Part shown: positions 1 through 8,325 of the stretch, one piece after another
Layout: every line of letters begins with the position of its first letter
How positions within the stretch are numbered: position 1 is the first letter of the stretch
From: Paenibacillus senegalimassiliensis
GTDB lineage: Bacteria; Bacillota; Bacilli; Paenibacillales; Paenibacillaceae
Assembly (NCBI RefSeq): GCF_001486585.1
Contig: NZ_LN909044.1
Coordinates: 62,001 to 126,000, forward strand
DNA length: 64,000 bases
Direction of reading: 5' to 3'
Made by a program: the position numbers and the translations under genes
The notes under the pieces: model-generated
Told to the model about the DNA's origin: nothing
The model's database searches: none
Seen by the model: the letters and a program-made list of their open reading frames with translations, nothing else

Positions 1-95
1 CCACTCAGCCCCCGGCCCAGGATTGTGCCCTGCTCATCGGTGACGACGGCCAAGGTTTTGCTCCCACCACCGTCTATTCCCAAATAGTAGTTCAA
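1..95 (-). CDS. BadF/BadG-type sugar kinase, N-terminal fragment
   Basis: Only the first ~31 residues lie in the window. A TTG start at 95 follows AGGAGAGGA by a normal distance, and the reading gives an N-terminal phosphate-binding loop YYLGIDGGGSKTLAVV, typical of the BadF/BadG/BcrA/BcrD ATPase family that includes N-acetylglucosamine kinase. It starts 12 bp after the stop of the solute-binding protein gene, so it is very probably the last known gene of that transporter operon and may phosphorylate the imported sugar. The sugar cannot be named from this fragment. The rest of the gene is beyond the left edge. Confidence 0.8.
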   Translation of the reverse strand, partial: MNYYLGIDGGGSKTLAVVTDEQGTILGRGLS

Positions 96-107
96 CGCCG
101 TCCTCTC

Positions 108-1748
108 CTATTTCAGCTTACTTAAGTTCTCCTGCCATCTTTCTGTCTTGTACTTCAACAATTTGGCATAACCCGCCTTCTGTGCATCCGCTTCTGCCTT
201 ATCGAACGTGGAAGCCACATCCGCCTCAGACTTCGCATTCATGACTGCCGACGCCAGAGCCTTGGTATAGATATCGAGTACACTTTGCGCCGCAATGCCT
301 TCTTCGCTGTCTCCCGCTGGATCCAGGTTCGTAAATTCTGTCGTATTGTATTGCGTCTTCCAGGTAATCTCCGACTGCCATCTCGATTCCCAGTTCTGCT
401 TCTCCGGCGGAAGAGTCGATTCAAATTTCATCTTCGAATTATCTACATACACGGTATTGCCCACCCATTGGAAGTTGACGGTGGCATTCATCAATTCATC
501 GCGGCCTTTCGTATCCGAAGTGAATTTCTCCGTAAATAAAGGAGCTTCTTCTTCATCCGCACCCTCCCAATACAACCCCTCCGGTCCCCACATGATGATT
601 CGTTGTCCTTCGGAACCAGTCATCCAATCCAGGAAGGCAAAGATCGCTTCCGGGTCCTTGGCCGAGCGGGTAATGACATTCACGTTCCAGCCCTGTTGCT
701 TGTAATCGCCGGGATAGATTTTGTTCTTATCCAGTCCAGCCTTATGAATAGGCCATACCATGATATAGCCAGCCTCCGGATCTTCTGCCGACAGCAACGC
801 ATTGCCAATAGCTCCAAACTCTGTCGGACTTGAGGCTACGTACATCGCTACCTGTCCATTCCTTACCTTCTGCTCAACCTGCTCCAGCTTCTGCGTGAAT
901 GCATCCTGTGAGATTAACCCTTCACGGTAGAGCTTATTGGCATATGCTATCCCTTCTCTGAACACCGGGTCGGTGAACAGCGAATTCAATTGATTCTCCG
1001 AAGGTACACCCTTCATTGCGGTGAAAGTAGCAGGATAATTCTCACCAAACGCCGTCGTCAATATTTCTATCCCAGCGCCTCCCTGCCCGACCTCCAAAGG
1101 CACAACATTCGGGTAGCTTGCCTTTACTTGCTTCAGATAAGCATACAAATCATCGGTTGTCTCCAAAGATGGAGCGCCAAGTTCATTGTAGATTTTCTTA
1201 TTGACCAGATACCCTGCATTGCCGTTAGGCTGCGTCGTATACCAGTTAGGGAACTGATACAGCTTGCCGTCGGGTGACCGGAGCATATCAAGCGTGGAGT
1301 CCCCGGCCCATTTTTTTAAATTCGGATATTTCTCCAAATAATCATCAAAGGGAACCAGCATGCCAGCAGAGCGCAACTTCTCCACATCCGCTCCCCGTTC
1401 CATCCAGATCACATCCGGCAGTTCTCCGGATACAATCATGGTGCTCAGCTTCTGCTTCGCGTTGCCGCCAGAACTGATGGGCTCCACGGTGACCTGCTTG
1501 TTCTCTTGAATCCATTTGGTGGACAAGTCTTCTCCCCAGTTGGGCATGGTGTACCAGTCATAGTGGCCATAGAAAGTGAATGTCAGCGGACCCGCTTCTC
1601 CCGTAGCTTCCCCTCCGCCTTGCGGAGCTCCTTCATTAGCCTTGTTGCCAGCCCCTCCGCTTGAGCAAGCGGTTAATGCCAACACGGCGGCCAGTATGGC
1701 GGTGAACATCAGCCTTTTTGTTGTTATCCAATGTTTCCAATGCTTCAT
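108..1748 (-). CDS. Extracellular solute-binding lipoprotein of a sugar ABC transporter
   Basis: 546 residues. The start has a basic N-terminus, a hydrophobic segment and a lipobox LTAC with the lipidated Cys at about 28, followed by a Gly/Glu-rich linker, so it should be anchored outside the membrane. Length and pattern (MWGPEG, long C-terminal part) fit the large family-1 sugar-binding proteins of Paenibacillus (LplA/YtcQ type). GGGGGAG lies just before the ATG. It is the third gene of a minus-strand operon behind two permeases and before a BadF-type kinase. No ATPase is encoded nearby; relatives of this class borrow the shared MsmX-type ATPase. Substrate unknown; the kinase neighbour hints at an amino sugar, which is inference. 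Confidence 0.88.
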   Translation of the reverse strand: MKHWKHWITTKRLMFTAILAAVLALTACSSGGAGNKANEGAPQGGGEATGEAGPLTFTFYGHYDWYTMPNWGEDLSTKWIQENKQVTVEPISSGGNAKQKLSTMIVSGELPDVIWMERGADVEKLRSAGMLVPFDDYLEKYPNLKKWAGDSTLDMLRSPDGKLYQFPNWYTTQPNGNAGYLVNKKIYNELGAPSLETTDDLYAYLKQVKASYPNVVPLEVGQGGAGIEILTTAFGENYPATFTAMKGVPSENQLNSLFTDPVFREGIAYANKLYREGLISQDAFTQKLEQVEQKVRNGQVAMYVASSPTEFGAIGNALLSAEDPEAGYIMVWPIHKAGLDKNKIYPGDYKQQGWNVNVITRSAKDPEAIFAFLDWMTGSEGQRIIMWGPEGLYWEGADEEEAPLFTEKFTSDTKGRDELMNATVNFQWVGNTVYVDNSKMKFESTLPPEKQNWESRWQSEITWKTQYNTTEFTNLDPAGDSEEGIAAQSVLDIYTKALASAVMNAKSEADVASTFDKAEADAQKAGYAKLLKYKTERWQENLSKLK

Positions 1749-1773
1749 CCAAGACTCCCCCTCATTTGCGGAA

Positions 1774-2667
1774 CTATTCCTTCAAAGACCCGATCATGAC
1801 ACCCTTCACAAAATACTTCTGCACAAACGGATATACGCACAAAATGGGTACTGTCGCGACCATCATCGTTGCCATGGACAATGATTTGGTGGTGACCGTC
1901 TTCATTCGGTTCAAATGGCTGGCAGCCGCCGAATCCATCTGTGACATCTGCTCCAGCATGATGTTTGAGTTCAATATCTGCTGCAATTTGGTTTGTATCG
2001 GCAGCAAATCAACGTTAGAGATATAGATACTAGGGGCGAACCAGTCATTCCAGTGATACACGGCGGTGAACAGGGCCAACGTCGCCAGCACCGGTCCAGA
2101 CAGCGGTAGGATAATTCGGAACAACACCCCCCAGTTGGAGCAACCATCAATGCGGGCGGACTCGTCGAGACCTGCGGGCATCCCCTTGAAGAACGTACGG
2201 AATATGATCATGTTCCACACACTGATCAGTCCTGGCACGACCATAACCCAAAATGTATCGATCAGTTGCAGTTCGCGAATCAGCAAGTACGTAGGAATAA
2301 GCCCACCGCTAAAGAACATAGTGACAATGCATACCACCATATAGAACTTGCGGCCAATCAACCAGGTCTTGGTCATCCCATAGGCAAAAATAGCCGTAGC
2401 CAAAATGGATAACAAGGTACCCACTACCGTTCTCAACACAGATACGGCAAAGCCGCCCAGCAGCCGGTCGTCCTTGAATACCACCGCATAGTTCTCCAGA
2501 GTAAACTCCCGCGGCCAGAAGGTAATGCCCCCTCGCATCGTGTCATTTCCACTATTGAAGGAGATTACAGCAGCGTTCCAGAAGGGATAAAAAGCGACAA
2601 ACCCCAGCACGAACAGCAGGATGTAAATGACCGCGGACAGCGTCTTGTCGCCCAGAGCCAGCTTCAT
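1774..2667 (-). CDS. Carbohydrate ABC transporter permease (LplC/YtcP type)
   Basis: 297 residues with six hydrophobic segments. The EAA loop that contacts the ATPase is seen as DESARIDGCSNWGVLFRIIL, and the C-terminus ends YPFVQKYFVKGVMIGSLKE, the usual ending of LplC/YtcP permeases. ATG at 2667 is preceded by GAGGGAAG. It lies between the other permease (52 bp upstream) and the binding-protein gene (25 bp downstream), forming one import complex in the cytoplasmic membrane. Confidence 0.9.
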   Translation of the reverse strand: MKLALGDKTLSAVIYILLFVLGFVAFYPFWNAAVISFNSGNDTMRGGITFWPREFTLENYAVVFKDDRLLGGFAVSVLRTVVGTLLSILATAIFAYGMTKTWLIGRKFYMVVCIVTMFFSGGLIPTYLLIRELQLIDTFWVMVVPGLISVWNMIIFRTFFKGMPAGLDESARIDGCSNWGVLFRIILPLSGPVLATLALFTAVYHWNDWFAPSIYISNVDLLPIQTKLQQILNSNIMLEQMSQMDSAAASHLNRMKTVTTKSLSMATMMVATVPILCVYPFVQKYFVKGVMIGSLKE

Positions 2668-2719
2668 TGCGTCTTCCCTCTCTTCCGATTGGCGTGCTTG
2701 TCAGAACAAACGGCGGTTA

Positions 2720-3655
2720 CTACCATAGGCTGTTCCCCGACCGACGGGCGGCATAGTTAGCCGCAGCCAGCAGCGCCACACTAAGCACTCCCTTAAACAA
2801 TCCGACAGCCGTAGCATAAGAATATCGGTTGTTCTGGATCCCTACGCGGTACACGTAAGTGTCGATGACATCCGCTACATCCCGTAGCACCGGATTGGCG
2901 CCCAGCAGCAAGATGTCCTCGAAGCCCGCATTCAGCAAATTACCAATGTTCAGGATGAGAAAAATGATGATGACCGGTAAGATGGAAGGTAGCGTAATGG
3001 AGAACATCTGCCGCAACCGGCTGGCTCCGTCCATGGCTCCCGCTTCATAAAGTTGGGGGTCCACTCCTGCAATGGCGGCCAGGTACACGATGGAGGAGAA
3101 CCCAATCTCCTTCCAAACTCCTGTCGTCACGAGAATGGTCCAGAAATACTCTGGAATAGACAAGAAATTGATAGGCTCGTCAATCAGGTTAAGCTGCTGC
3201 AATAAAATATTGAAGCTTCCATTATCCGTTGACAATAGCGAGGTAACAAACCCGGAAACGATCACCCACGAGATGAAATGTGGCAAATAGCTGATGGTCT
3301 GTATGGTCCGCTTGAACACCCGGTTATGCACTTCGTTCAGCATTAGGGCGAGCAGAATCGGGGCTGGAAATCCGATAAACAGTTTAAGCAAACTGATGAC
3401 CACCGTGTTACGGATAACACTCCAGAACTCAGGGGCATGAAAGAACATTTCGAAATGCTTGAAGCCCACCCACGGACTTGCCATGAAGCCCGTAAAAATG
3501 TTGTAATCCTGAAACGCCATCAACACCCCGTACATGGGGATATAGCTGAATACCAAGATGAACAACAGTGCCGGTACGACCATTAGTTGAACATCCCACT
3601 GTCTGAGAAAGTTCTCCGCCAAATTAGGTTTGCGGTCCCGGCCAAGCCGTTTCAA
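2720..3655 (-). CDS. Carbohydrate ABC transporter permease (LplB/YteP type)
   Basis: 311 residues, six membrane segments, EAA loop YEAGAMDGASRLRQMFSITL, and the LplB/YteP-type opening with VPALLFILVFSYIPMYGVL. First gene of the operon. The start is uncertain: the TTG at 3655 has no well-placed ribosome binding site, while the frame stays open upstream and a stretch AAAGGGGG lies near 3695-3705, so translation may begin about 10-15 codons earlier. Function is not affected: it pairs with the next permease to form the sugar channel. Confidence 0.87.
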   Translation of the reverse strand: MKRLGRDRKPNLAENFLRQWDVQLMVVPALLFILVFSYIPMYGVLMAFQDYNIFTGFMASPWVGFKHFEMFFHAPEFWSVIRNTVVISLLKLFIGFPAPILLALMLNEVHNRVFKRTIQTISYLPHFISWVIVSGFVTSLLSTDNGSFNILLQQLNLIDEPINFLSIPEYFWTILVTTGVWKEIGFSSIVYLAAIAGVDPQLYEAGAMDGASRLRQMFSITLPSILPVIIIFLILNIGNLLNAGFEDILLLGANPVLRDVADVIDTYVYRVGIQNNRYSYATAVGLFKGVLSVALLAAANYAARRSGNSLW

Positions 3656-3718
3656 ACCTTTTTTCTCTTTGTGTATACTGGGTTGCAGCAGCGTCGCCCC
3701 CTTTTTTTGAAGAAAAGA

Positions 3719-3745
3719 CCTTACGCATCTTTCTCTTGCGTAAGG
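3719..3745 (-). terminator. Hairpin between the AraC gene and the transporter operon
   Basis: Perfect 9-bp inverted repeat CCTTACGCA / TGCGTAAGG (3719-3727 with 3737-3745). Read on the minus strand it is followed by TCTTTTCTTC, so it can end transcription of the AraC gene before the permease genes. Because it lies only ~60 bp before the permease start, a promoter for the transporter would have to be either just below it or above it; in the second case the hairpin would act as a leader attenuator. Confidence 0.6.
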
Positions 3746-3917
3746 TTTTCTTCCATTTGAGACTATTTTATAAGCTTATCTAGCTACATTCTCCCGTTAA
3801 ATGTCTGAAAAGCAACGATATTTTACTGAAAACTTAAGAATTAACGTTAAATACGTATATATGAAACTTCCAATGTTATGTTTATGTTATTTTCATGGAA
3901 ATTAAAAGCGCTTTTCC

Positions 3918-4802
3918 TTATTTTGATGTTATATGAGTTCGAGCGTGCTTGGGAGACATATCAAAATGTTTGCGGAATAAGTGATTGAAGTTGGATAGAC
4001 TGCGGAAGCCGCACTCCATCGCAATGTCGCTAACCTTGTGCGGGGTAGTTTCCAGTAATCGAAGCGCATACTCCAGACGAAGCTGGATGAGGTATTCAAG
4101 GGGAGGACGACCCACAGCTCGGCGAAAAATATCGCTGAACCGGGAAGGACTAAGATAGGCAGACGCAGCTAACTCCTCCAGAGTCCAGGGATGAGCCAAC
4201 TTCTCCTCCATGGTATGGATGATCTGCCGCACCTTCTCCAACTGTATAGAACCGATTTCTGAACGGCTTTGATGTGCCACATTTGAACGAAAATAGCGAT
4301 TGACGCAGGACAGAAATTGCAGCAGCAGGGCATGCACCAGAGAAATGTAAGAACGTTGCCCCTGCTCATGCTCCTTCAACATAGTTTGCAGCAAAATACG
4401 CAGCTCACCGATGTACGGGGAATTTCGATCCAGCAGGTTCGTGAAATGAATCCCCATCTCTTTGAACGGAGCTAGAATCTCCGGATCATACCGTAGGCTC
4501 CCGGCGAACCAGGCGATGTCGAATTCAATAACCAGAATGACCAGATCACGCATCTCGTAAGCACAATGCAGGTCATTAGAATTAATCAGGAGAATGTCAC
4601 CCTCCTTGAATTCAAAGGTCTTCCCATTAATGATGTAGTAGCCACAACCGGAGGAAATATAGTTAATCTCCAGCACATCATGCCAATGCAGCTTTTGGTA
4701 TTGGGCATTCACCCCCACCGTTTCTGCAATATAAAGTGGATATCTCTTGTCCAACAATACTTTCTCCCTGGGGATAGCTCCCCCCGATCCGACCAGTTTC
4801 AT
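3918..4802 (-). CDS. AraC family transcriptional regulator
   Basis: 294 residues. The N-terminal half is a cupin-like sensor with the HWHDVLEINYI pattern; the C-terminal ~100 residues hold the two helix-turn-helix motifs (LEELAASAYLSPSRFSDIFR and VSDIAMECGFRSLSNFNHLF). ATG at 4802 follows AAAGGAGA at a slightly long distance. It lies directly upstream of, and on the same strand as, the permease-permease-binding protein-kinase operon, which is therefore its likely target. The inducer cannot be told from the sequence. Confidence 0.88.
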   Translation of the reverse strand: MKLVGSGGAIPREKVLLDKRYPLYIAETVGVNAQYQKLHWHDVLEINYISSGCGYYIINGKTFEFKEGDILLINSNDLHCAYEMRDLVILVIEFDIAWFAGSLRYDPEILAPFKEMGIHFTNLLDRNSPYIGELRILLQTMLKEHEQGQRSYISLVHALLLQFLSCVNRYFRSNVAHQSRSEIGSIQLEKVRQIIHTMEEKLAHPWTLEELAASAYLSPSRFSDIFRRAVGRPPLEYLIQLRLEYALRLLETTPHKVSDIAMECGFRSLSNFNHLFRKHFDMSPKHARTHITSK

Positions 4803-5040
4803 GATTCGCTTCTCTCCTTTGAGGCAAAGTGTCCAAGCTGCATCCGCAGGGTTAACTACTACTAATATACGTATAAATATACCATTAATGAGACTTACCG
4901 GATACTTGGTTCACGGATGCCGCTCCTTAGGGTGGAGGGGTGAGTATGGTGGGTAGAAGAGAATAATATCCGACACAGCTTACCCTTTTGCTCCTCAAAA
5001 GCACGATGCCGGGAGAACCCGTCCTCAAACCAACAAATAA

Positions 5041-5080
5041 CAGCCCCTTATCTACTTTTGACATGGATAAGAAGGCTGTT
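5041..5080. terminator. Possible terminator hairpin downstream of mutY
   Basis: ACAGCC..TTATC pairs with GATAAG..GGCTGT across a short loop. There is no good T-run on either side, so it is a weak terminator candidate; it lies ~270 bp below mutY, after the palindrome element. Confidence 0.35.
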
Positions 5081-5133
5081 GTTGTACGGGTTGGATGTAA
5101 TTATGATGGCTTATTCTTTCGTTCAGCTTATGA

Positions 5134-5322
5134 TTAGAAGGAAATCCTCCAGCTAAAATGCTGCACATACCTATATCTGCTGCTCTTATATGGAAATCCT
5201 CCAGCTAATTCTTCCGAATTACAGTGATTCGAGAGAAATCGCTTAAATTATAGGGACAATTTCCCTTTAATTCGAGTTTCAGGTCTGATATCAGCCAATT
5301 AGCATGACTATTTCCCGCTAAT
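5134..5322. repeat. Four-box palindrome element, copy 1
   Basis: Four imperfect palindromes of the form ATTAGNGGGAAATTTCCCNCTAAT at 5134-5156, 5186-5210, 5246-5272 and 5297-5322. Their centres are about 52, 63 and 51 nt apart. The DNA between boxes is AT-rich and not repeated. A second copy with the same spacing is at 8026-8215 and a single box at 34998-35021. It is non-coding; the function is unknown. Confidence 0.6.
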
Positions 5323-5347
5323 GCGTAAGTCATAAGGATCGACCTAG

Positions 5348-6424
5348 TTATTGAAAGTAACTGTTTAATATTTTCAAGAAAACATTAGGAAAAGCCAGCT
5401 TGTCCATGTCCTGCCGAGTAATCCAACGATATTCGGCCGTGCTGCCCGTGCTGCCAGTAACGCCAACGTCACCAGCATCACCAGCCGTCTCGTATCCGGC
5501 TGTGCTCTCGGCAACGGCAGCCATTTGAGCAAAGCCGCTGGTGCTAGCGCTGTTGAGCCGGGCCGCGTCCGGCACGCCGCGGCTCGTTGTACCTGGAACC
5601 TCCGCCGCAAACCGGAAGACGCGGAGGTTCCAATGGATGTGGCTGAACGTGTGCTCCGCGTTCATCATCGCCCCTTCCGGCCGGGCGATCACTCCCGCCC
5701 CGGCCAGCTCCGCGGCCAGGCGGTCCATCGCCGGGCCGGGCGGCTTCGCCTTGGTCTTGACCGGCAGGCGCTCCTCCGCGCCCTCAAGCCTGCCGGTGCA
5801 ACGGGCCATGACCGGGCAGATCAGGCATTGCGGAGATTTGGGCGTGCAAATCAGCGCGCCCAGTTCCATCAACGCCTGATTGAAGTCCGAGGCCCGCCCC
5901 TGCGGAATCAGCTCCGCGGCCAATTCTTCCATGAGGGTGCGCGTTCCCGTCTTCATGATATCCTCTTCAATCATGAAGTAACGCGATAGCACCCGCATGA
6001 CGTTGCCATCCACCGCCGGCTCCGGGCGGTTAAAGGCAATGCTCAGGATGGCCCCTGTCGTATAGGGGCCAACCCCCTTCAAGGCGGATACCTCCGCCTT
6101 GTTATCCGGCACGATGCCACCGTGCCGCTCTACAACCTGCGTAGCCGCCGCTTGCAGATTGCGGGCTCGCGAGTAATAGCCTAGCCCTTCCCAGCACTTG
6201 AGCACATCCTCCTCCGGCGCCTCCGATAAAGCGGTGACCGTCGGAAAGCGCTCGATGAAACGCTGGAAGTACGGAATCACCGTATCCACCCGCGTCTGCT
6301 GAAGCATAATCTCCGACACCCATATATAATAAGGATCGCGATGTCTGCGCCAAGGCAGATCCCGCTTCGCCCCTTCGTACCATATCAGCAATTCCGTACT
6401 AAAGAAAATCTTGCTCTCCTGCAT
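5348..6424 (-). CDS. mutY: A/G-specific adenine glycosylase with altered C-terminal domain
   Basis: 358 residues. Removes adenine opposite 8-oxoguanine in base excision repair. The catalytic core is complete: VSEIMLQQTRV with Glu at 38, helix-hairpin-helix LKGVGPYT near 115-122, VDGNVMRVLSR with Asp139, and the iron-sulfur Cys set at 193, 200, 203 and 209 (C-X6-C-X2-C-X5-C). The C-terminal part is odd. After LPVKTKAKPP only ~30 residues precede the conserved FSHIHW, where relatives have ~75, so the Nudix-like fold that reads 8-oxoG seems to have lost its core; this is followed by ~50 low-complexity Ala/Gly/Ser/Thr residues (279-330). ATG at 6424 has AAGGAG. It follows acpS by 12 bp. Confidence 0.9.
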   Translation of the reverse strand: MQESKIFFSTELLIWYEGAKRDLPWRRHRDPYYIWVSEIMLQQTRVDTVIPYFQRFIERFPTVTALSEAPEEDVLKCWEGLGYYSRARNLQAAATQVVERHGGIVPDNKAEVSALKGVGPYTTGAILSIAFNRPEPAVDGNVMRVLSRYFMIEEDIMKTGTRTLMEELAAELIPQGRASDFNQALMELGALICTPKSPQCLICPVMARCTGRLEGAEERLPVKTKAKPPGPAMDRLAAELAGAGVIARPEGAMMNAEHTFSHIHWNLRVFRFAAEVPGTTSRGVPDAARLNSASTSGFAQMAAVAESTAGYETAGDAGDVGVTGSTGSTAEYRWITRQDMDKLAFPNVFLKILNSYFQ

Positions 6425-6436
6425 CCTGCTCTCCTT

Positions 6437-6835
6437 CTATTCCACGCGTTCCACAACAGCAAAAGCCGAAGCCAACTGCCGTTCATGCGTAATACTAAGA
6501 TGTATGACACAGCGCCCAGTCCCCTGCTTGTCCAGAGCCAGGCGATCCCAGGCTGCTGCTGATAGCGTGACAGCAGGACGGCCAGCCCGATCTGGCATTA
6601 TCTCCATATCGCCAAAACCGAGAACACCTCCAATGCCACAGCCAAAAGCCTTACTAATCGCTTCCTTCGCCGCAAAGCGTCCTGCCAGAAATTCAGCCGG
6701 GCGAGCGGATTGTCCTGGTAGCTCCAGTTCGGCAGGTGTTAAGATCCGCCGGCGCAGACGTTCGCCTGCCGCTCCGTCCAGCATCCGCTGAATACGTTCA
6801 ATTTCCACTACATCATGTCCTACTCCAAGAATCAA
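6437..6835 (-). CDS. acpS: Holo-[acyl-carrier-protein] synthase
   Basis: 132 residues. Transfers the phosphopantetheine arm of CoA to acyl carrier protein. The family signature is plain: GVGHDVVEIERI with the metal ligand Asp8, and GRFAAKEAISKAFG (52-65) with Glu58. Length is normal. A TTG start at 6835 follows GAGGGG by seven bases. It is the first gene of a two-gene unit with mutY, an arrangement chosen only by spacing; no joint function is implied. Confidence 0.93.
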   Translation of the reverse strand: MILGVGHDVVEIERIQRMLDGAAGERLRRRILTPAELELPGQSARPAEFLAGRFAAKEAISKAFGCGIGGVLGFGDMEIMPDRAGRPAVTLSAAAWDRLALDKQGTGRCVIHLSITHERQLASAFAVVERVE

Positions 6836-7042
6836 GGCAAATCCCCTCTTCCTTCATTACCCAGCCGGGCTTCCACGCGGGCAAGCCACTGCCATTTCCC
6901 ATTGTAGCAGGGAACGGCCCACGACGCGAATCTGTGATATAAAGAGCAAGCATGATCAAGAAACTACCGTTATACTGGACTATACTAAACTTATAGTTAA
7001 CTTAAGCACTACCTCTTTTTGACCGGTCTGGAGGAAAGGTTC

Positions 7043-7945
7043 ATGAACCAAATCACCATTATTCAACAAAGTGTCGACTATATTGAAGAACGGCTAGGGG
7101 AAGAACTTACACTAGCCGGGGTGTCCAAGGCTGCGGGCTATTCTGAATACCATTTCCACCGCACCTTTCTGTATTTTGTAGGAGACACGATGACTTCCTA
7201 TGTCCGCAAGCGGCGACTCTCCAAGGCGGCTGAGCTGTTAACCACGTCCGAGTTAAAGGTACTGGACATCGCTTTGAGCTGTGGCTTCAGCTCCCACGAG
7301 GCCTTCACCCGAGCATTTCGCAAAATGTTCGGTATGTTACCAACAGAATGCCGTAAGCAAGGTCATTTGACCTGCATTGTTTCCAAAGCCAATTTACTGC
7401 GTAACATGAACAACCCAATAACCTATGATCGGAGAGATTATGACATGCAATATCGTGTCGAGTCATTGCCAGCCATGCACATTATGGGCTACTCCATGAA
7501 CACAACCACCGTTGAAGGACAGAACAACGCCCAGATCCCCGCCTTCTGGCAACAATACATCCAGGAACAATGGGGAAGAACTGTACCAGGCAAGACAAAT
7601 CCCAATGTTGAGTTAGGCGTATGCACTACATTAAATGAAGACGGCTCCTTCCTTTATATCATCGGCTTCGAGGTCAGTGAAACAACGCCCGTTCCCGAGG
7701 GATTGACCGAATACACCATTCCGGCGACCACATACGCCATCTTCACGACGCCCCCGGCTAGCCAGACCGAATTCGTCGCTTCCATTCAGCAAACCTGGGA
7801 CGATATCTTTACCGACTGGTTCCCTACATCAGGCTATGAACAAGTAGCTGCCCCTGATTTTGAGTGGTACGACGAACGGTGCTGGCCGAAGGAAGGCAAG
7901 CAAATCGACATCTATATTCCGGTTCAACCCGTAGCCAAATCATAA
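7043..7945 (+). CDS. AraC family regulator with GyrI-like effector domain
   Basis: 300 residues from the ATG at 7043, which has GGAGGAAAGG in front. Two helix-turn-helix motifs fill the first ~100 residues (LTLAGVSKAAGYSEYHFHRTF; VLDIALSCGFSSHEAFTRAF). The rest (YRVESLPAMHIMGYSMN ... to the end) matches the GyrI-like/SOUL small-molecule binding fold seen in Rob/BmrR-type regulators that sense drugs and other lipophilic compounds. It stands alone on the plus strand, divergent from acpS. Target genes are not apparent. Confidence 0.88.
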   Translation: MNQITIIQQSVDYIEERLGEELTLAGVSKAAGYSEYHFHRTFLYFVGDTMTSYVRKRRLSKAAELLTTSELKVLDIALSCGFSSHEAFTRAFRKMFGMLPTECRKQGHLTCIVSKANLLRNMNNPITYDRRDYDMQYRVESLPAMHIMGYSMNTTTVEGQNNAQIPAFWQQYIQEQWGRTVPGKTNPNVELGVCTTLNEDGSFLYIIGFEVSETTPVPEGLTEYTIPATTYAIFTTPPASQTEFVASIQQTWDDIFTDWFPTSGYEQVAAPDFEWYDERCWPKEGKQIDIYIPVQPVAKS

Positions 7946-8025
7946 TGGATACAGCTACCATCTCTATCTCTACAGACTAATCTGTTTGCGGAAGAGAGGC
8001 CATTCTCAACGTTCTGAATCTCTCT

Positions 8026-8215
8026 AATTAACGGGAAAATCTCCATATAAAAATCGCTTTGAGAGTAATAAAACATGATTATAGGGAATTCCTCCATATA
8101 ATTCGGACTAAAACGCTAAATATGGCCATAAAGTACGGATTTATAGGGAGGTTTTCCAGTTAAATCTCAAAATTCAGCCTTTTTCCGTAGATTAGCGGGA
8201 GAATTTCCCACTAGC
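8026..8215. repeat. Four-box palindrome element, copy 2
   Basis: Boxes at 8026-8050, 8078-8103, 8139-8165 and 8190-8215, for example TTAGCGGGAGAATTTCCC in the last. Centres are about 51, 62 and 51 nt apart, the same plan as copy 1 at 5134-5322, while the DNA between boxes has diverged almost completely. Lies between the 3' ends of two convergent genes. Confidence 0.6.
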
Positions 8216-8265
8216 TGTGCACTTGCATCCCATTTGCATCCCCCCAATGAGCGGTTACATCAATA

Positions 8266-8311
8266 AAAGCCAGTGTCAGGGAAGCATTGATAAGCTCCCT
8301 GCACTGGCTTT
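8266..8311 (-). terminator. Terminator of the transporter/GH2/GH43 operon
   Basis: Long hairpin AAAGCCAGTG.CAGGGA.GC paired with GC.TCCCTGCACTGGCTTT, followed on the minus strand by TTTTATT, 15 bp below the GH43 stop codon. Confidence 0.8.
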
Positions 8312-8325
8312 CTAAACTCTATGCC

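Larger units (their letters stand above)
4803..5347. other. Intergenic stretch holding a hairpin and a four-box palindrome element
   Basis: 545 bp between the AraC start and the mutY stop. The left third should hold the AraC promoter, but no convincing -35/-10 pair was found. A hairpin lies at 5041-5080, and from 5134 to 5322 there is a series of four imperfect palindromes (separate entry). No coding frame with a ribosome binding site was found on either strand. Confidence 0.6.
7946..8325. other. Intergenic stretch between convergent genes
   Basis: 380 bp between the AraC/GyrI gene and a GH43 gene that converge on it. It contains the second four-box palindrome element (8026-8215) and the GH43 terminator (8266-8311). 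No coding frame seen. Confidence 0.6.

Noticed and set aside
3904-3915. AAAAGCGCTTTT palindrome as a cre site
   Set aside because: Only the central part fits the cre consensus, and it lies at the end of the AraC coding region rather than at a recognisable promoter.
5134-8215. CRISPR-like arrays
   Set aside because: Boxes are degenerate palindromes at uneven 51-63 nt distances, spacers are not of equal length, and there are no cas genes.
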